Part shown: in pieces, positions 53,114-62,301 of the stretch
Layout: every line of letters begins with the position of its first letter
How positions within the stretch are numbered: position 1 is the first letter of the stretch
Source of the DNA: Actinoplanes sichuanensis
Lineage (GTDB): Bacteria; Actinomycetota; Actinomycetes; Mycobacteriales; Micromonosporaceae
DNA: 64,000 nucleotides
Direction of reading: 5' to 3'
Assembly: GCF_033097365.1 (NCBI RefSeq)
Contig: NZ_AP028461.1
Span: forward strand, 2,728,001-2,792,000
Notes under the pieces: generated by a model
What the model was told of the DNA's origin: nothing
What the model saw: only the letters and a program-made list of their open reading frames with translations
The model's database searches: none
Made by a program: the position numbers and the translations under genes

Positions 53114-54076
53114 ATGAGCACGCCGGACATTCCGCTCTTCGACATCGGCGTCTGGCGGGGCGCCGGTCCGCGGGAGCGCTCCGCGCTGGCCGCCCGGCTC
53201 GACCGGGCCATGCGCGACTCCGGGTTCTTCATGGTCAGCGGGCACGGCATCGACGAATCACTCAAGGAGAGCATCCGCGAGTCGGCCCGCGCGTTCTTCG
53301 CCCTGCCCGACCCCGTCAAACAGGGGTACGCCACCGGTGTCGGCGGGCGCGGCTGGATCCCGTACGGACGCGAGGCGAACGCCTTCTACGGCGAGGTCGC
53401 CGACGCGGAGAAGGCCGACCTGAAGGAGACCTTCACCCTCGGGCGGGAGTTTCCCGCCGGTGACCCCGCCTGGTTCGCGGCGAACGTCTGGCCGGCCGAG
53501 GTGCCCGGTCTGCGCGAGCCGGTGACCACCTACGCCGACCAGATCCAGGACCTCTACCGGGAGCTGCTGGAGGTGCTGGCCGTCGCGCTCGGGCTGGACC
53601 CCGGCTACTTCGTCGACCGGACCAGGAACGCACCGCACACGTTCAACATCAACCGTTATCCGGCACTGTCGGCGACCGGCACACCACTGGACGGCCAGTT
53701 CCGGGTGGCGCCGCACACCGACTGGGGGATCCTGACCATCCTCGACCGGCAGCCGGGCTACGGCGGGCTGCAGGTGCAGACCCTCGACGGCGAGTGGGCG
53801 GACGCGCCATACGTCCCGGGCGCCTTCACCGTCAACATCGCCGACCTGCTCGCCCGGTGGACCGGCGACCGGTGGCGTTCCACCCGGCACCGGGTGCTGC
53901 CGCCGTCGCAGGTCGACCCCGACGAGGAACTGATCAGTCTCATCGTCTTCTGTGAATCGGACATGGACCGGGTCGTCACACCGCTCGCACCCCCGATCGG
54001 TGGCGGCACGGACTACCCGCCGGTGGTGGCCGGCGACTACTTCCGGGAACGGGAAGCCGCAGCGTCGGTGGACTGA
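53114..54076 (+). CDS. Iron/2-oxoglutarate-type oxygenase (isopenicillin-N-synthase-like)
   Basis: The 320-residue protein has the DIOX_N start (IPLFDIGVWRGAG; SGFFMVSGHGID) and the double-stranded beta-helix core. The iron ligands are in APHTDWGILTIL (His and Asp) and STRHRVLPP (His). The usual RXS motif that follows is LIS here (ELISLIVF), so the Arg that normally binds the co-substrate carboxylate is missing. Substrate is unknown. The gene ends eight bases before the convergent membrane-protein gene. Confidence 0.88.
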   Translation: MSTPDIPLFDIGVWRGAGPRERSALAARLDRAMRDSGFFMVSGHGIDESLKESIRESARAFFALPDPVKQGYATGVGGRGWIPYGREANAFYGEVADAEKADLKETFTLGREFPAGDPAWFAANVWPAEVPGLREPVTTYADQIQDLYRELLEVLAVALGLDPGYFVDRTRNAPHTFNINRYPALSATGTPLDGQFRVAPHTDWGILTILDRQPGYGGLQVQTLDGEWADAPYVPGAFTVNIADLLARWTGDRWRSTRHRVLPPSQVDPDEELISLIVFCESDMDRVVTPLAPPIGGGTDYPPVVAGDYFREREAAASVD

Positions 54077-54084
54077 CACGCCGG

Positions 54085-54507
54085 TCAGGCGGATGCGCTC
54101 GGCAGGGGAGTGGGCGCCTGAGGGACGGTGCTGGCCGTCGGTGCCGGAGCGGGTCCTCGCCGGTCGTCGCGTCGGTGGTCGCCCCGCCTGTCACCGCGGT
54201 CACCGCCGTGCCGTTCGGCCGCCGAACCGGGACGGCCCCGCTCGTCGCCGCGGTGCCCGCCGGCGGCGACGGCGCCGAGCACCGTGACGGCACCGAGCAG
54301 CACGCCCAGAACCAGCGCGGCGGCCACGGCCGGCACCGGCACCCGACGGCGATACCACCGGACACCCGCAGGGGCCGCCACCACCGCGGGCGGGGCCGGC
54401 GGCGCGGCCGGCGCGGGTTGCGGATCGGCCGGCGCGGCGCCGGCGACGGCGGTCACCTCCGGTGTCTCGTCATCGTCGTGCGGTGAACGTGGCGTCAGGT
54501 CACTCAT
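54085..54507 (-). CDS. Small Pro-rich single-pass membrane protein
   Basis: The 140-residue protein has a Pro/Ala-rich cytoplasmic part, one transmembrane helix (VPAVAAALVLGVLLGAVTVL) and an Arg/Asp/Gly-rich external tail (HRGDERGRPG; RGDRRGDHRRDDRRG). It starts 87 bp downstream of the response regulator stop, and the gap contains the same TTCAGC repeats as that system's own promoter. I infer that it is a target of the two-component system. Confidence 0.75.
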   Translation of the reverse strand: MSDLTPRSPHDDDETPEVTAVAGAAPADPQPAPAAPPAPPAVVAAPAGVRWYRRRVPVPAVAAALVLGVLLGAVTVLGAVAAGGHRGDERGRPGSAAERHGGDRGDRRGDHRRDDRRGPAPAPTASTVPQAPTPLPSASA

Positions 54508-54567
54508 CGGAATCCTCGGTCTCTCGGGGAGGTGCGCTGGTCGAGAGGCACAGGCTGCCAGAGAGGA

Positions 54568-54584
54568 CCTGAAATATCGCTGAA
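54568..54584 (-). promoter_or_regulatory. TTCAGC direct repeat, probable response-regulator site
   Basis: Read on the minus strand, TTCAGC-GATAT-TTCAGG has two half-sites 11 bp apart, the spacing typical of OmpR-family dimers. It matches the repeat at 55348-55364 and lies 61-77 bases upstream of the small membrane-protein gene. Confidence 0.65.
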
Positions 54585-54594
54585 GAAGCCCGCG

Positions 54595-55278
54595 TCAGCC
54601 GTCGGCGGAGATCCGGTATCCCGCACCGCGGACGGTCTCGATGGCGTTGCGGCCGAACGGATGGTCGATCTTCTTGCGCAGGTAGCCGACGTACACCTCG
54701 ACGATGTTGCGGTCGCCGGCGAAGTGCGCGTCCCACACGTTCTCGATGATCGCCGCCTTGGTGACGGCCCGGCCCCGGTTGCGCAGCAGGAACTCCAACA
54801 GCGCGAACTCGCGGGGAGTGACCGGGACGGGCACACCGCCACGGCTGACCAGCCGCTGCCCCGGATCGAGGGTCAGGTCACCGGCGGTCAGGACCGCCGG
54901 GCGTTCCGGCGCGCCCCGGCGGATCAGGGCACGCAGGTGGGCGATCAGGAGCACGAACGAGAACGGTTTGATCATGTAGTCGTCGGCGCCGAGATCGAGG
55001 GCGTCGGCCTCGTCGTACTCGCCGTCCTTGGCGGTCAGCATCAGCACGGGGGTCCAGACCGCCCGTGACCGCAGCTGCCGGCAGATCTCGTAGCCGCTGA
55101 GACCGGGCAGCATGATGTCGAGGACGATGGCGTCGTACGCGCCGTGCGGATTCTCGGTGGCCATCCACAGGCCGTCGGCGCCGTCGTGGGCCAGGTCGAC
55201 GGCGAAACCCTCCCGGGCCAGGCCGTCGCGAATCGTCTCCGCCAGCTCCCGCTCGTCCTCGACGACGAGAATCCGCAT
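54595..55278 (-). CDS. OmpR/PhoB-family response regulator
   Basis: The 227-residue protein has a receiver domain (MRILVVEDERELAETIRDG; phosphoacceptor Asp54 in IVLDIMLPG; the Lys in YMIKPFSF) and a C-terminal winged helix (VTPREFALLEFLLRNRGRAV; ETVRGAGYRISADG). ATG 55278 follows AGGAGG. It is divergent from the histidine kinase gene, with shared TTCAGC half-sites in the 109-bp gap, so autoregulation is likely. Confidence 0.95.
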   Translation of the reverse strand: MRILVVEDERELAETIRDGLAREGFAVDLAHDGADGLWMATENPHGAYDAIVLDIMLPGLSGYEICRQLRSRAVWTPVLMLTAKDGEYDEADALDLGADDYMIKPFSFVLLIAHLRALIRRGAPERPAVLTAGDLTLDPGQRLVSRGGVPVPVTPREFALLEFLLRNRGRAVTKAAIIENVWDAHFAGDRNIVEVYVGYLRKKIDHPFGRNAIETVRGAGYRISADG

Positions 55279-55334
55279 CCCGTACCTCCTGGTCCTTGTC
55301 GTCTCCAAGCTTGCCCGCCGTGCACTGAGAATCC

Positions 55335-55364
55335 GCTGAACCGTGTTTTCAGCGTTCGTTCAGC
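55335..55364. promoter_or_regulatory. TTCAGC half-sites in the two-component promoter
   Basis: TTCAGC (55348-55353) and TTCAGC (55359-55364) are spaced 11 bp apart, with a third inverted half-site GCTGAA at 55335-55340. They lie between the divergent response regulator and kinase genes. Confidence 0.65.
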
Positions 55365-55387
55365 CGCCGCTGATTAGCGTTGCGGCC

Positions 55388-56785
55388 ATGCCCATGCGTG
55401 CCGTGTCGCGGTTGCTGCCCCGCAGGATCGGCATCCGGCTGCGCTCCGCCATCGCCGCCGCGCTGGTCGTCGCGGTCGCCGCCGTGCTCGCCGGAGCGGC
55501 GCTGCTGGCCACCGCTCGGGGGATCCTGCTCGACAACGTGTCCGCGGCCGCCACCGACCGGGCCAACCAGGTGATCGCCGCCTTGCGCGCCGACGACCCC
55601 GCGGCGCTGACCGTCGCGATGAGCCCACCCGAGCCGGGCCGCACCCTGGTGCAGATCGTCGACGCGTCCGGCCGGGTGATCCGGTCCTCACCGGCGTTCG
55701 CCGCGGACCGGCCGTTGTCCGCGTCGCGTCCGGGGCCCGGTCGCAGCGCCTGGGAGACCAGGCGGCTCCGGAACGGCCGGCACGGGCCGTTCCGGGTGGT
55801 GGCCATCGGCGTGGCGACGCCGTCCGGTCCGCGGACGGTGCTGGTCGCGCAGTCGACGGAGACCGTCGACGAGGCCACCGGGGCGGTCGTGACGGCACTG
55901 CTGGTCGGGATGCCGGCGCTCGCCCTGGTGGTCGGGGTGGCGACGTTCTTCTTCGTCGGCCGCACGCTGCGCCCGGTCGAGGCGATGACCCACCGGGCCG
56001 CGTCGATCACCGCGGCCAACCTGGGTGCGCGACTGCCGGTGCCGGACTCGGGTGATGAGATCGCCGCGCTCGCGGCCACCATGAACACGATGCTCGACCG
56101 CATCGAGGTCGCCTCGGCCGCGCAGCGACGGTTCGTCGCCGACGCCAGCCATGAGCTGCGCAGCCCGCTCGCCACCATCCACGCCAACGCCGACCTGCTG
56201 CGGGCGGCCGACCTGCAGGAGAGCGCCGAACGATCGGTGACGCGGATCCACCGGGAGAGCACCCGGCTGGCGCGGCTGGTGGAGGACCTGCTGCTGCTCG
56301 CCCGGGTCGACGACGCCGCCCTGCGGCTGCGCCGCGAGGAGGTCGACCTCGACGATCTGGTCTATGCCGCGCGGGAGCGGGTCGCGGTGGAACGGCCCGG
56401 GCTGCGCCTGGCCGGCGAGGTCGTTCCGGTACGGGTGCTCGGTGACGCCGACCAGCTGCACCGGTTGTTGCGCAACCTGGTCGACAACGCGATGCGTCAC
56501 GCTCGTGACCGGATCACGATCAGCCTCGGTCGGGCCGGTGAGCAGGCGGAGATCGTCGTCGGCAACGACGGGCCCGGCATCGCGGCTCAGGATCGGGAGA
56601 GGATCTTCGACCGGTTCGTACGCCTCGACGACAGCCGGTCACGCCAGGACGGCGGAACCGGTCTGGGGCTGTCCATCGCCCGGGAGATCACCGTCCTGCA
56701 CGACGGCACCCTGACCGTCGAGGACCTCACTGACGGCGCCGCCTTCCGGCTGCGCCTGCCGTCCGACGGCTCGGTGACCGGCTGA
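55388..56785 (+). CDS. Membrane sensor histidine kinase (HisKA/HATPase)
   Basis: The 465-residue protein has a first transmembrane helix (ALVVAVAAVLAGAALLATA), an extracytoplasmic sensor of about 110 residues, a second helix (VVTALLVGMPALALVVGVAT) and HAMP. The dimerisation segment with phosphoacceptor His follows in FVADASHELRSPLATIHANA, and then a HATPase with NLVDNAMRHA, GNDGPGI and DGGTGLGLSIAREI. It is the partner of the divergent OmpR-type regulator. ATG 55388 or 55394 may be used. Confidence 0.94.
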   Translation: MPMRAVSRLLPRRIGIRLRSAIAAALVVAVAAVLAGAALLATARGILLDNVSAAATDRANQVIAALRADDPAALTVAMSPPEPGRTLVQIVDASGRVIRSSPAFAADRPLSASRPGPGRSAWETRRLRNGRHGPFRVVAIGVATPSGPRTVLVAQSTETVDEATGAVVTALLVGMPALALVVGVATFFFVGRTLRPVEAMTHRAASITAANLGARLPVPDSGDEIAALAATMNTMLDRIEVASAAQRRFVADASHELRSPLATIHANADLLRAADLQESAERSVTRIHRESTRLARLVEDLLLLARVDDAALRLRREEVDLDDLVYAARERVAVERPGLRLAGEVVPVRVLGDADQLHRLLRNLVDNAMRHARDRITISLGRAGEQAEIVVGNDGPGIAAQDRERIFDRFVRLDDSRSRQDGGTGLGLSIAREITVLHDGTLTVEDLTDGAAFRLRLPSDGSVTG

Positions 56786-56787
56786 TG

Positions 56788-56833
56788 GCCGGGGCACACC
56801 GGATCGCCCCGAGACGATCCGGGATGCCCCGGC
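56788..56833. terminator. Nested bidirectional hairpin
   Basis: A 9-bp outer stem (GCCGGGGCA with TGCCCCGGC) and an 8-bp inner stem (CCGGATCG with CGATCCGG) are separated by a CA/GA internal loop. It fills the 53-bp gap between the convergent kinase and protease genes. Confidence 0.85.
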
Positions 56834-56838
56834 GCGGG

Positions 56839-58695
56839 TCAGCGCTTCCAGGTGCGGACTGTGGTGACCGCCGTGTTGCCGACCTTGTCGACCGCCCGAA
56901 TCTGGATCTTCATCGTCTTCGGGAACTTCGAGACCTTGATCTTGAAGGCGTACGCCGCGGACACGTCCTTCGCCACCACCTTGCCGTTGATCAGCAGCTC
57001 GACCCGGTTGATGCCGGCGGTGTCGCCGGCCGAGACCTTCACGGTCACCGTCCCCTTGACCTTCGCGCCGTTCTTGGGCCCGCTGGTGATCTTCACCGTC
57101 GGTGCCTTGTTGTCGGCGATCAGCGTCCGGTTGAAGACCGCGGAGTTACCGGCCCGGTCGACGACCCGCCACTGGAAGGCGACCGGGCCGTTGCTCTTTC
57201 CGCTGTTGTACTTCACCGCGTACGGCGCCGTGGTGTCGCGCCCGACCAGTTTGCCGCCCGCGTACAGCGCGGCGTAGGCGACGCCGGAGCCGGTGTCGGA
57301 CACGCCCGTCGCGGTGACCGTGACGGTGCCCCGGAACCGGGCGTTCGGTCCCGGCGCGACTCCGGTGATCTTCGGTGCGGAGGCGTCGACCCGGCTCAGC
57401 GCCGCAGCGGCGCGGATCTCACCGAACTGGGTGAAGCCCGTCGTCTGGGTCGGCCGGGCCGTGGACGTGAGCGCCTGGGTGAGCGCCGCCGAGGTGGCGC
57501 CGGGGGACTTCGACTTCAGCAGCGCGGTGACCCCGGAGACCAGCGGCGCCGAACCGGAGGTCCCGCAGAACACGTCGTAGTCGTCGTCGGTCTCCGGGGT
57601 CGAGTAGCCGGGCAGGTTCGCCGCGATCGAGCACCACGGCGCCGCCACGTCGACCCAGTCCGGCCCGTAGTTGGTGCCTTCACACCACAACCAGCAGAAG
57701 ATGTACGGCTCGCTGTCCTCGTCGGTGCCGCCGACCGCGAGCACCCCGTCGAAGGCCGCCGGGTAGAGCTTGTCGGCCACCAGGTCGTTGCCGGCCGAGG
57801 CGATGACCAGCGCACCCTTGCTCTGGGCGTACGCCACCGCGTCCTTCTCCACCTGGGTCGCCGTGTAGCCGCCGAGCGACACGTTGATGATCTTGACGCC
57901 CTTGTCGGCGGCGAACACGATGCCCGCCGCGGAGGCGCTCGCCAGGCCGCTGCCGGTGGCGTCCAGCGTCTTGACCGCGAGGACCTTGCACGACCAGCAG
58001 ACCCCGGCCATCCCCACACCGTCGTTGCCGCGCCCGGCGATCAGCGAGGCCACCGCCGTACCGTGGCCCTGGTCGTCGCTCGGATCGGCGTCGTTGTTGA
58101 CGAAGTCCCAGCCGGGCACGACCGCCCCGGCGAGGTCACCGACCGGGCTCACTCCCGTGTCGATCACGGCGACCGTCACCGCCGAGCCGGTGGTGGTGCT
58201 CCACGCGTCCGGCACGGTGATCTGCGGCAGTTCGGTCTGCTGCGGGTACAGCGGATCGTTCGGTGTCAGGGCGGTGGCCTGAACGACCGCGTCCGCCTCG
58301 ACGTAGGCGACCCGCGGATCGGCCCGTAGAGCCGCCGTCACCTCGGCCAGGTCGGCGGCCGGCACCGTCACCGCCTGCGCGCCGAGGCTCGCCAGCGAGG
58401 CGTCGGCCCGTACGCTCACGCCTGTGGCGCGCAGATGTCCGGCCATCGCCGTAGCGCTGGTACCGGCTCGATAGCCGACCACCAGGTGGGCCGGCCCGTT
58501 CGCGGGAGCGGCCGGGCCGATGCGGCGGGCGGGCGGCCTGGTCTCGGACGATGCGGGCGCGGCCTGGGCCGCGGCGATCCGGTCGGCCATGTCGTCGCCG
58601 CCCGCCGCACGGGCCGGCCCTGGCACGATCCCGAGAGCCAGGACCACGGCCGGCGCCAGTACGGCCGCCGGCCGATGAGAATTCCTTCGGAACAA
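56839..58695 (-). CDS. Secreted subtilisin-like serine protease (S8)
   Basis: The 618-residue protein has a signal peptide ending near PARAAG, an inhibitor-I9-like propeptide (about 70-140) and an S8 catalytic domain. The triad is Asp in VAVIDTGVSP (about 180), His in DQGHGTAVASL (about 211) and Ser in GTSGSAPLVSG (about 379; the common GTSMA is GTSGS here). Two C-terminal Ig-like domains follow (for example GTVTVTATGVSDTGSGVAYA), which often bind or orient the protease at the cell surface. TTG 58695 follows GGGAGG by six bases. Confidence 0.93.
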   Translation of the reverse strand: MFRRNSHRPAAVLAPAVVLALGIVPGPARAAGGDDMADRIAAAQAAPASSETRPPARRIGPAAPANGPAHLVVGYRAGTSATAMAGHLRATGVSVRADASLASLGAQAVTVPAADLAEVTAALRADPRVAYVEADAVVQATALTPNDPLYPQQTELPQITVPDAWSTTTGSAVTVAVIDTGVSPVGDLAGAVVPGWDFVNNDADPSDDQGHGTAVASLIAGRGNDGVGMAGVCWSCKVLAVKTLDATGSGLASASAAGIVFAADKGVKIINVSLGGYTATQVEKDAVAYAQSKGALVIASAGNDLVADKLYPAAFDGVLAVGGTDEDSEPYIFCWLWCEGTNYGPDWVDVAAPWCSIAANLPGYSTPETDDDYDVFCGTSGSAPLVSGVTALLKSKSPGATSAALTQALTSTARPTQTTGFTQFGEIRAAAALSRVDASAPKITGVAPGPNARFRGTVTVTATGVSDTGSGVAYAALYAGGKLVGRDTTAPYAVKYNSGKSNGPVAFQWRVVDRAGNSAVFNRTLIADNKAPTVKITSGPKNGAKVKGTVTVKVSAGDTAGINRVELLINGKVVAKDVSAAYAFKIKVSKFPKTMKIQIRAVDKVGNTAVTTVRTWKR

Positions 58696-58800
58696 GAGCT
58701 ACCTCCCCATAGGCAGTCCACGATGGACGCGAACCTATGGGGTTTGCGAGCTCGGTGTGGTGCTCGTTGGACACCGCTGGACAAAGATCAGGCGACCGGA

Positions 58801-60414
58801 TCAGACGCGGTAGGCGGAGATCGTCGACTGGAGGTCGGCCGCCATCCGCGCCAGGTCGTGGGCGGTGGTCTGGGTCTGCGTGGCACCGGTGGCGGTGGAG
58901 TCGGCGGCCTGCGCGACACCACCGATCGTCTCGGCGATACCACCGGCGCTGGTGGCGGCATCGTTGACGTTACGAGCCATCTCCGCGGTGGTGGCGGTCT
59001 GCTCCTCCACCGCGGCCGCGATGGTCGAGGTGTAGTCGTTGATCCGCGAGGTGACCGCGGTGATCTCGACGATCGCGGTGACGGCCTGCTGGGTCTCGTC
59101 CTGGATCGTCGCGATCCGGCGCGAGATGTCGTCGGTGGCCTTCGCCGTCTCCTGGGCCAGATCCTTGACCTCGGACGCGACCACGGCGAAACCTTTGCCC
59201 AGCTCACCGGCCCGGGCCGCCTCGATGGTGGCGTTGAGCGCGAGCAGGTTGGTCTGCTCGGCGATCGCGGTGATCAACTGAACCACCTCGCTGATCTCGG
59301 ACGACGACTGGCCCAGTTTCGCCACGATCACGTTGGTGCGGTTGGCGGCCTGAGCAGCCGACGCGGAGACGATCGCCGCCTCGCCGGCACTGCTGGCGAT
59401 CTCCCGGATCGAGGTGCCCATCTGCTCGGCCCCCGCGGCGACGGTCTGCACGTTGCGGGACACCTCACCGGCCGCATCCGCCACGGTCCCGGCCTGCGCG
59501 GAGGTCTCCTCGGCGGCCGACGACATCTCGACCGCGACGTTGGACAACTCCTCGGACGCCGCCGCGACGTGCTGCGCACTGTCACCGACCCGGCGGACCA
59601 TCTCGGCGATCGAGTCGGTGGACGCGTCCAGCGCCCGGGCCAGCTGCGCGATCTCGTCACGACCGGTCACCCCGGTACGGCCGGTGAGGTCACCGTCGCG
59701 GACCCGGTCCAGGACCTGCACGCAGCGGGTCAACGGGTGGGTGATCAGTCTGGCTATCGCGGCCGCCGCGGCCACGCCGATCACCACACCCACGACGATC
59801 AGAGCCGCGACCAGGGTACGGGCGGTGGTGTAACGATCCTCGGCGGCGTGTCTCTCCTCGTCTGCCTTGACCACGGTCTGCTCGGCGAGGATGTCCATCG
59901 CCTTGCGCATCTCGGCCACCAGAGGTGCGGTCTCCGCCTCGCGGATGGCGGCGATCTCGATCCGTTTGCCGGCCCGGCTCAGCGGTAACAGCCGGTCGTT
60001 CACGATCGTCTGATACCGCTCCCAGGCCTGATCGAAGGCGGCCAGCGCCTCCAGGCGGATCGGGCCCAGATGGAACCGCCGATACTCGTCCCTGACCTCG
60101 GCGAGAACCTGCTCGTGGTGCCGGAGTGCCTGCTCGGCGGCGTCCTTGGCGGCGCTGTCGGTGGTGAAATAGTGTTCGAGTGCTTCGGTCCGGGTCCGGT
60201 TGAACGCGTTGCGCACCTCGGCGATCTTCCGCAGTTGCAGACCATCGTCGTACACCACGCCGGTGCTGTCGTTGACCGCCGACATCTTGACCAGCGAGAA
60301 CACCGCGACACCGGAGCAGATCGCCGCGGCCAGCAGTACGGCCGTCAGGATCTTGGTGATCACCCGACGGTCTTTGATCAACCCGAGCGGGCCTGAGTTC
60401 GTCTCCACGACCAC
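58801..60414 (-). CDS. Methyl-accepting chemotaxis protein
   Basis: The 537-residue protein has an N-terminal transmembrane helix ([20 protein letters not shown]), a four-helix-bundle external sensor (about 45-195), a second helix ([19 protein letters not shown]), HAMP, and a long helical signalling domain. The hairpin tip is [20 protein letters not shown] and [15 protein letters not shown] follows. It would feed CheA/CheW; no other chemotaxis gene is in view. GTG 60414 follows a weak GGAG. Confidence 0.93.
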   Translation of the reverse strand: MVVETNSGPLGLIKDRRVITKILTAVLLAAAICSGVAVFSLVKMSAVNDSTGVVYDDGLQLRKIAEVRNAFNRTRTEALEHYFTTDSAAKDAAEQALRHHEQVLAEVRDEYRRFHLGPIRLEALAAFDQAWERYQTIVNDRLLPLSRAGKRIEIAAIREAETAPLVAEMRKAMDILAEQTVVKADEERHAAEDRYTTARTLVAALIVVGVVIGVAAAAAIARLITHPLTRCVQVLDRVRDGDLTGRTGVTGRDEIAQLARALDASTDSIAEMVRRVGDSAQHVAAASEELSNVAVEMSSAAEETSAQAGTVADAAGEVSRNVQTVAAGAEQMGTSIREIASSAGEAAIVSASAAQAANRTNVIVAKLGQSSSEISEVVQLITAIAEQTNLLALNATIEAARAGELGKGFAVVASEVKDLAQETAKATDDISRRIATIQDETQQAVTAIVEITAVTSRINDYTSTIAAAVEEQTATTAEMARNVNDAATSAGGIAETIGGVAQAADSTATGATQTQTTAHDLARMAADLQSTISAYRV

Positions 60415-60528
60415 TCCGTCAGCCGCTGAACGTGAAAAGTCTTCCGAAGTCTCATCGTCACCTGGGCGCGAAGACTGAGCGACTCGGCCGGCACACCGAA
60501 CGCGCCACGCCCAACCGACGTCACCGCC

Positions 60529-60578
60529 TTGACAGGACGCCTAGAGTTATCGATAGTCGATACATCGATTGTCGATAA
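60529..60578 (+). promoter_or_regulatory. Promoter overlapped by a 32-bp imperfect palindrome
   Basis: TTGACA (60529-60534) and GATAGT (60552-60557) are separated by 17 bp. The bases 60547-60578 form an inverted repeat with 26 of 32 positions symmetrical, built from TCGAT units and covering the -10 box and start point. This is a good repressor site for the DUF2975/XRE operon that follows. Confidence 0.7.
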
Positions 60579-60598
60579 ACCGAAGGGATGTGGTCATC

Positions 60599-61195
60599 AT
60601 GCGAACGTCCTTGCGCCGGCCCGACTGGCTGGATGAGCTTCACGGGCTGCTGACGATGGGCGTGGTGCTGACCGGCATCGGGGGTGCGGTGACCACGATC
60701 GGGATCCTCATGGGACGGCCCTTCGACGTGCAGGTGAGCGGCGCGAGCTTGCTGAGTGCCGATGTGCCGCTCAATCTGCCGCCGGGAACCAGCATCGACT
60801 CCGCGGTCAGCCTGCAAGTAGACCACCCGACCGGCGCGCAGCGAGCCTGGGAGCTGCTGGCGACGCTCCCCGCCATCCTGCTGCTGTTGCTGGTGCTGTT
60901 CCTGCTCTGGCGGCTGGTCGGCCGGGCACGGCACGACGACCCGTTCACCGGGGGCATCGTCACCCGCTTTCGGGCGCTCGGTCTGCTGTCGGTCATCGGC
61001 GGTCCGGTGGTCTGGGCGATCCAGTCCGCCGCCGGGTTCGCGCTCAGCACCACACTCAAGCCCCTCGACGCCTATACACTGCTGGACTTCGCCGTCCCGG
61101 GATCATGGCTGCTGTTCGGCTTCGGCATGTTCGCCATCGCCGAGATCGTGCGCCGAGGTCGGTCGCTGCGCGCCGAACTCGACGAGGTGGTCTGA
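60599..61195 (+). CDS. DUF2975 membrane protein
   Basis: The 198-residue protein has four hydrophobic helices (GLLTMGVVLTGIGGAVTTIG; LLATLPAILLLLLVLFLLWR; LGLLSVIGGPVVWAIQ; WLLFGFGMFAIAEIV) and the R-H-DPF segment typical of DUF2975. ATG 60599 follows GAAGGGA. The stop overlaps the XRE start by one base (TGATG). DUF2975 proteins commonly occur with a small Cro/CI-type regulator, as here; their function is unknown. Confidence 0.87.
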   Translation: MRTSLRRPDWLDELHGLLTMGVVLTGIGGAVTTIGILMGRPFDVQVSGASLLSADVPLNLPPGTSIDSAVSLQVDHPTGAQRAWELLATLPAILLLLLVLFLLWRLVGRARHDDPFTGGIVTRFRALGLLSVIGGPVVWAIQSAAGFALSTTLKPLDAYTLLDFAVPGSWLLFGFGMFAIAEIVRRGRSLRAELDEVV

Positions 61196-61440
61196 TGCCA
61201 CCGGAGGGCGAGCACCGCGTAGAGGTCCACATCGACAAGCTGCTCGCCGCCCGGGGCCTGACACTGACCGAGCTCGCCGACCGTGTCGGCATCACCCTGG
61301 CCAACCTTTCCGCGCTCAAGAACGGACGCGTCAGGGCCGTGCGTTTCAGCACCCTCACCGCGCTGTGCGACGCGTTGCAGTGTCAACCCGGCGACCTGTT
61401 CACCGTCCGCCGGCCATCGCAGGTGCAGGTGCCGACCTGA
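61195..61440 (+). CDS. Small XRE/Cro-CI regulator (YozG-like)
   Basis: The 81-residue protein is almost entirely one helix-turn-helix domain (HIDKLLAARGLTLTELADRV; GITLANLSALKNGRVRAVRF) and ends with the CQPGDLF motif of YozG-like regulators. It is translated together with the DUF2975 protein. It is the best candidate for binding the 60547-60578 palindrome. Confidence 0.92.
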   Translation: MPPEGEHRVEVHIDKLLAARGLTLTELADRVGITLANLSALKNGRVRAVRFSTLTALCDALQCQPGDLFTVRRPSQVQVPT

Positions 61441-61481
61441 CGCTCACCGGGTGAGCAGACACGCAAATATACAGTGAGGCG

Positions 61482-62141
61482 ATGGACGCAGTGGGTGGGG
61501 ACAAGACCTTCGAGCAAACCATCCTGAGGTACGCGGCGGGCCTGTTCGTCATCCTGCTGTTCGTCGTGGCCTACCCCACCTACGTCCAGATCACGACCCT
61601 CAGCGACTTCGCCGCCGACCGCCTGGAGACGCACCGGGCGACCGTTGTGGCCATCGACTACGACTCCGGCTGGGACACCGCCCAGCACTGGACGAGTCAG
61701 CAACTCACGCTGCGGCTGGACGACGGCGCCGAGCGGACGGAATCGATGAGCGGGACCATGGTCGACGTGCAGGAGGGCGACATGGTGTCGGTCGGACTCT
61801 CCCACGGCCGGCTGGTGTCGGTGGAGGGCGTCTACGTCAGATCGAAATCGGCCGTCGTCGGGATCGGGCTGTTGATCATGGCGGGGGCGTTCGTGCTGTC
61901 GGCCATCTCCGCCGTCCAGATCCGCAGACCGACCTCGACCCGGTCCACTCCATACACCTCGGGCTACGTCACCCAGGCCGTGGTGTTGTGTCTCCTGCTC
62001 ACCCTCGTGCCGTGGCCCGGCCGGCTCGAAGCGTGGGGCCCGGTCATCGCCCTGGTCCTGGCGGCGGCCATCCCGCTGACCATCTTCCGGGCACGTCACC
62101 GCCGACCCGCCCCGGCGGTCATCTCGCCCGACAACCCCTGA
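61482..62141 (+). CDS. Membrane protein, DUF3592-like
   Basis: The 219-residue protein has an N-terminal transmembrane helix (YAAGLFVILLFVVAYPTYVQ), an external beta-rich domain (THRATVVAIDYDSGWDTAQH; GTMVDVQEGDMVSVGLSHGR) and three further helices. The layout resembles DUF3592-type proteins. No function is evident. It starts 41 bases after the XRE gene and could share its transcript. Confidence 0.75.
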   Translation: MDAVGGDKTFEQTILRYAAGLFVILLFVVAYPTYVQITTLSDFAADRLETHRATVVAIDYDSGWDTAQHWTSQQLTLRLDDGAERTESMSGTMVDVQEGDMVSVGLSHGRLVSVEGVYVRSKSAVVGIGLLIMAGAFVLSAISAVQIRRPTSTRSTPYTSGYVTQAVVLCLLLTLVPWPGRLEAWGPVIALVLAAAIPLTIFRARHRRPAPAVISPDNP

Positions 62142-62301
62142 CCGGCAACGCCGGCGAACGGCGTCCCACCCTCAGCGATCGTCACGCCTTAAAAAGATCC
62201 GATGCGCAGGCAACCGTCGGAACCTTCGCCTCCGTTTGGTAGCGGGCGTCCAGAAACCGACCGGACACCGCTGCCTACACGCAGGAAGCTGACCGAGATT
62301 C

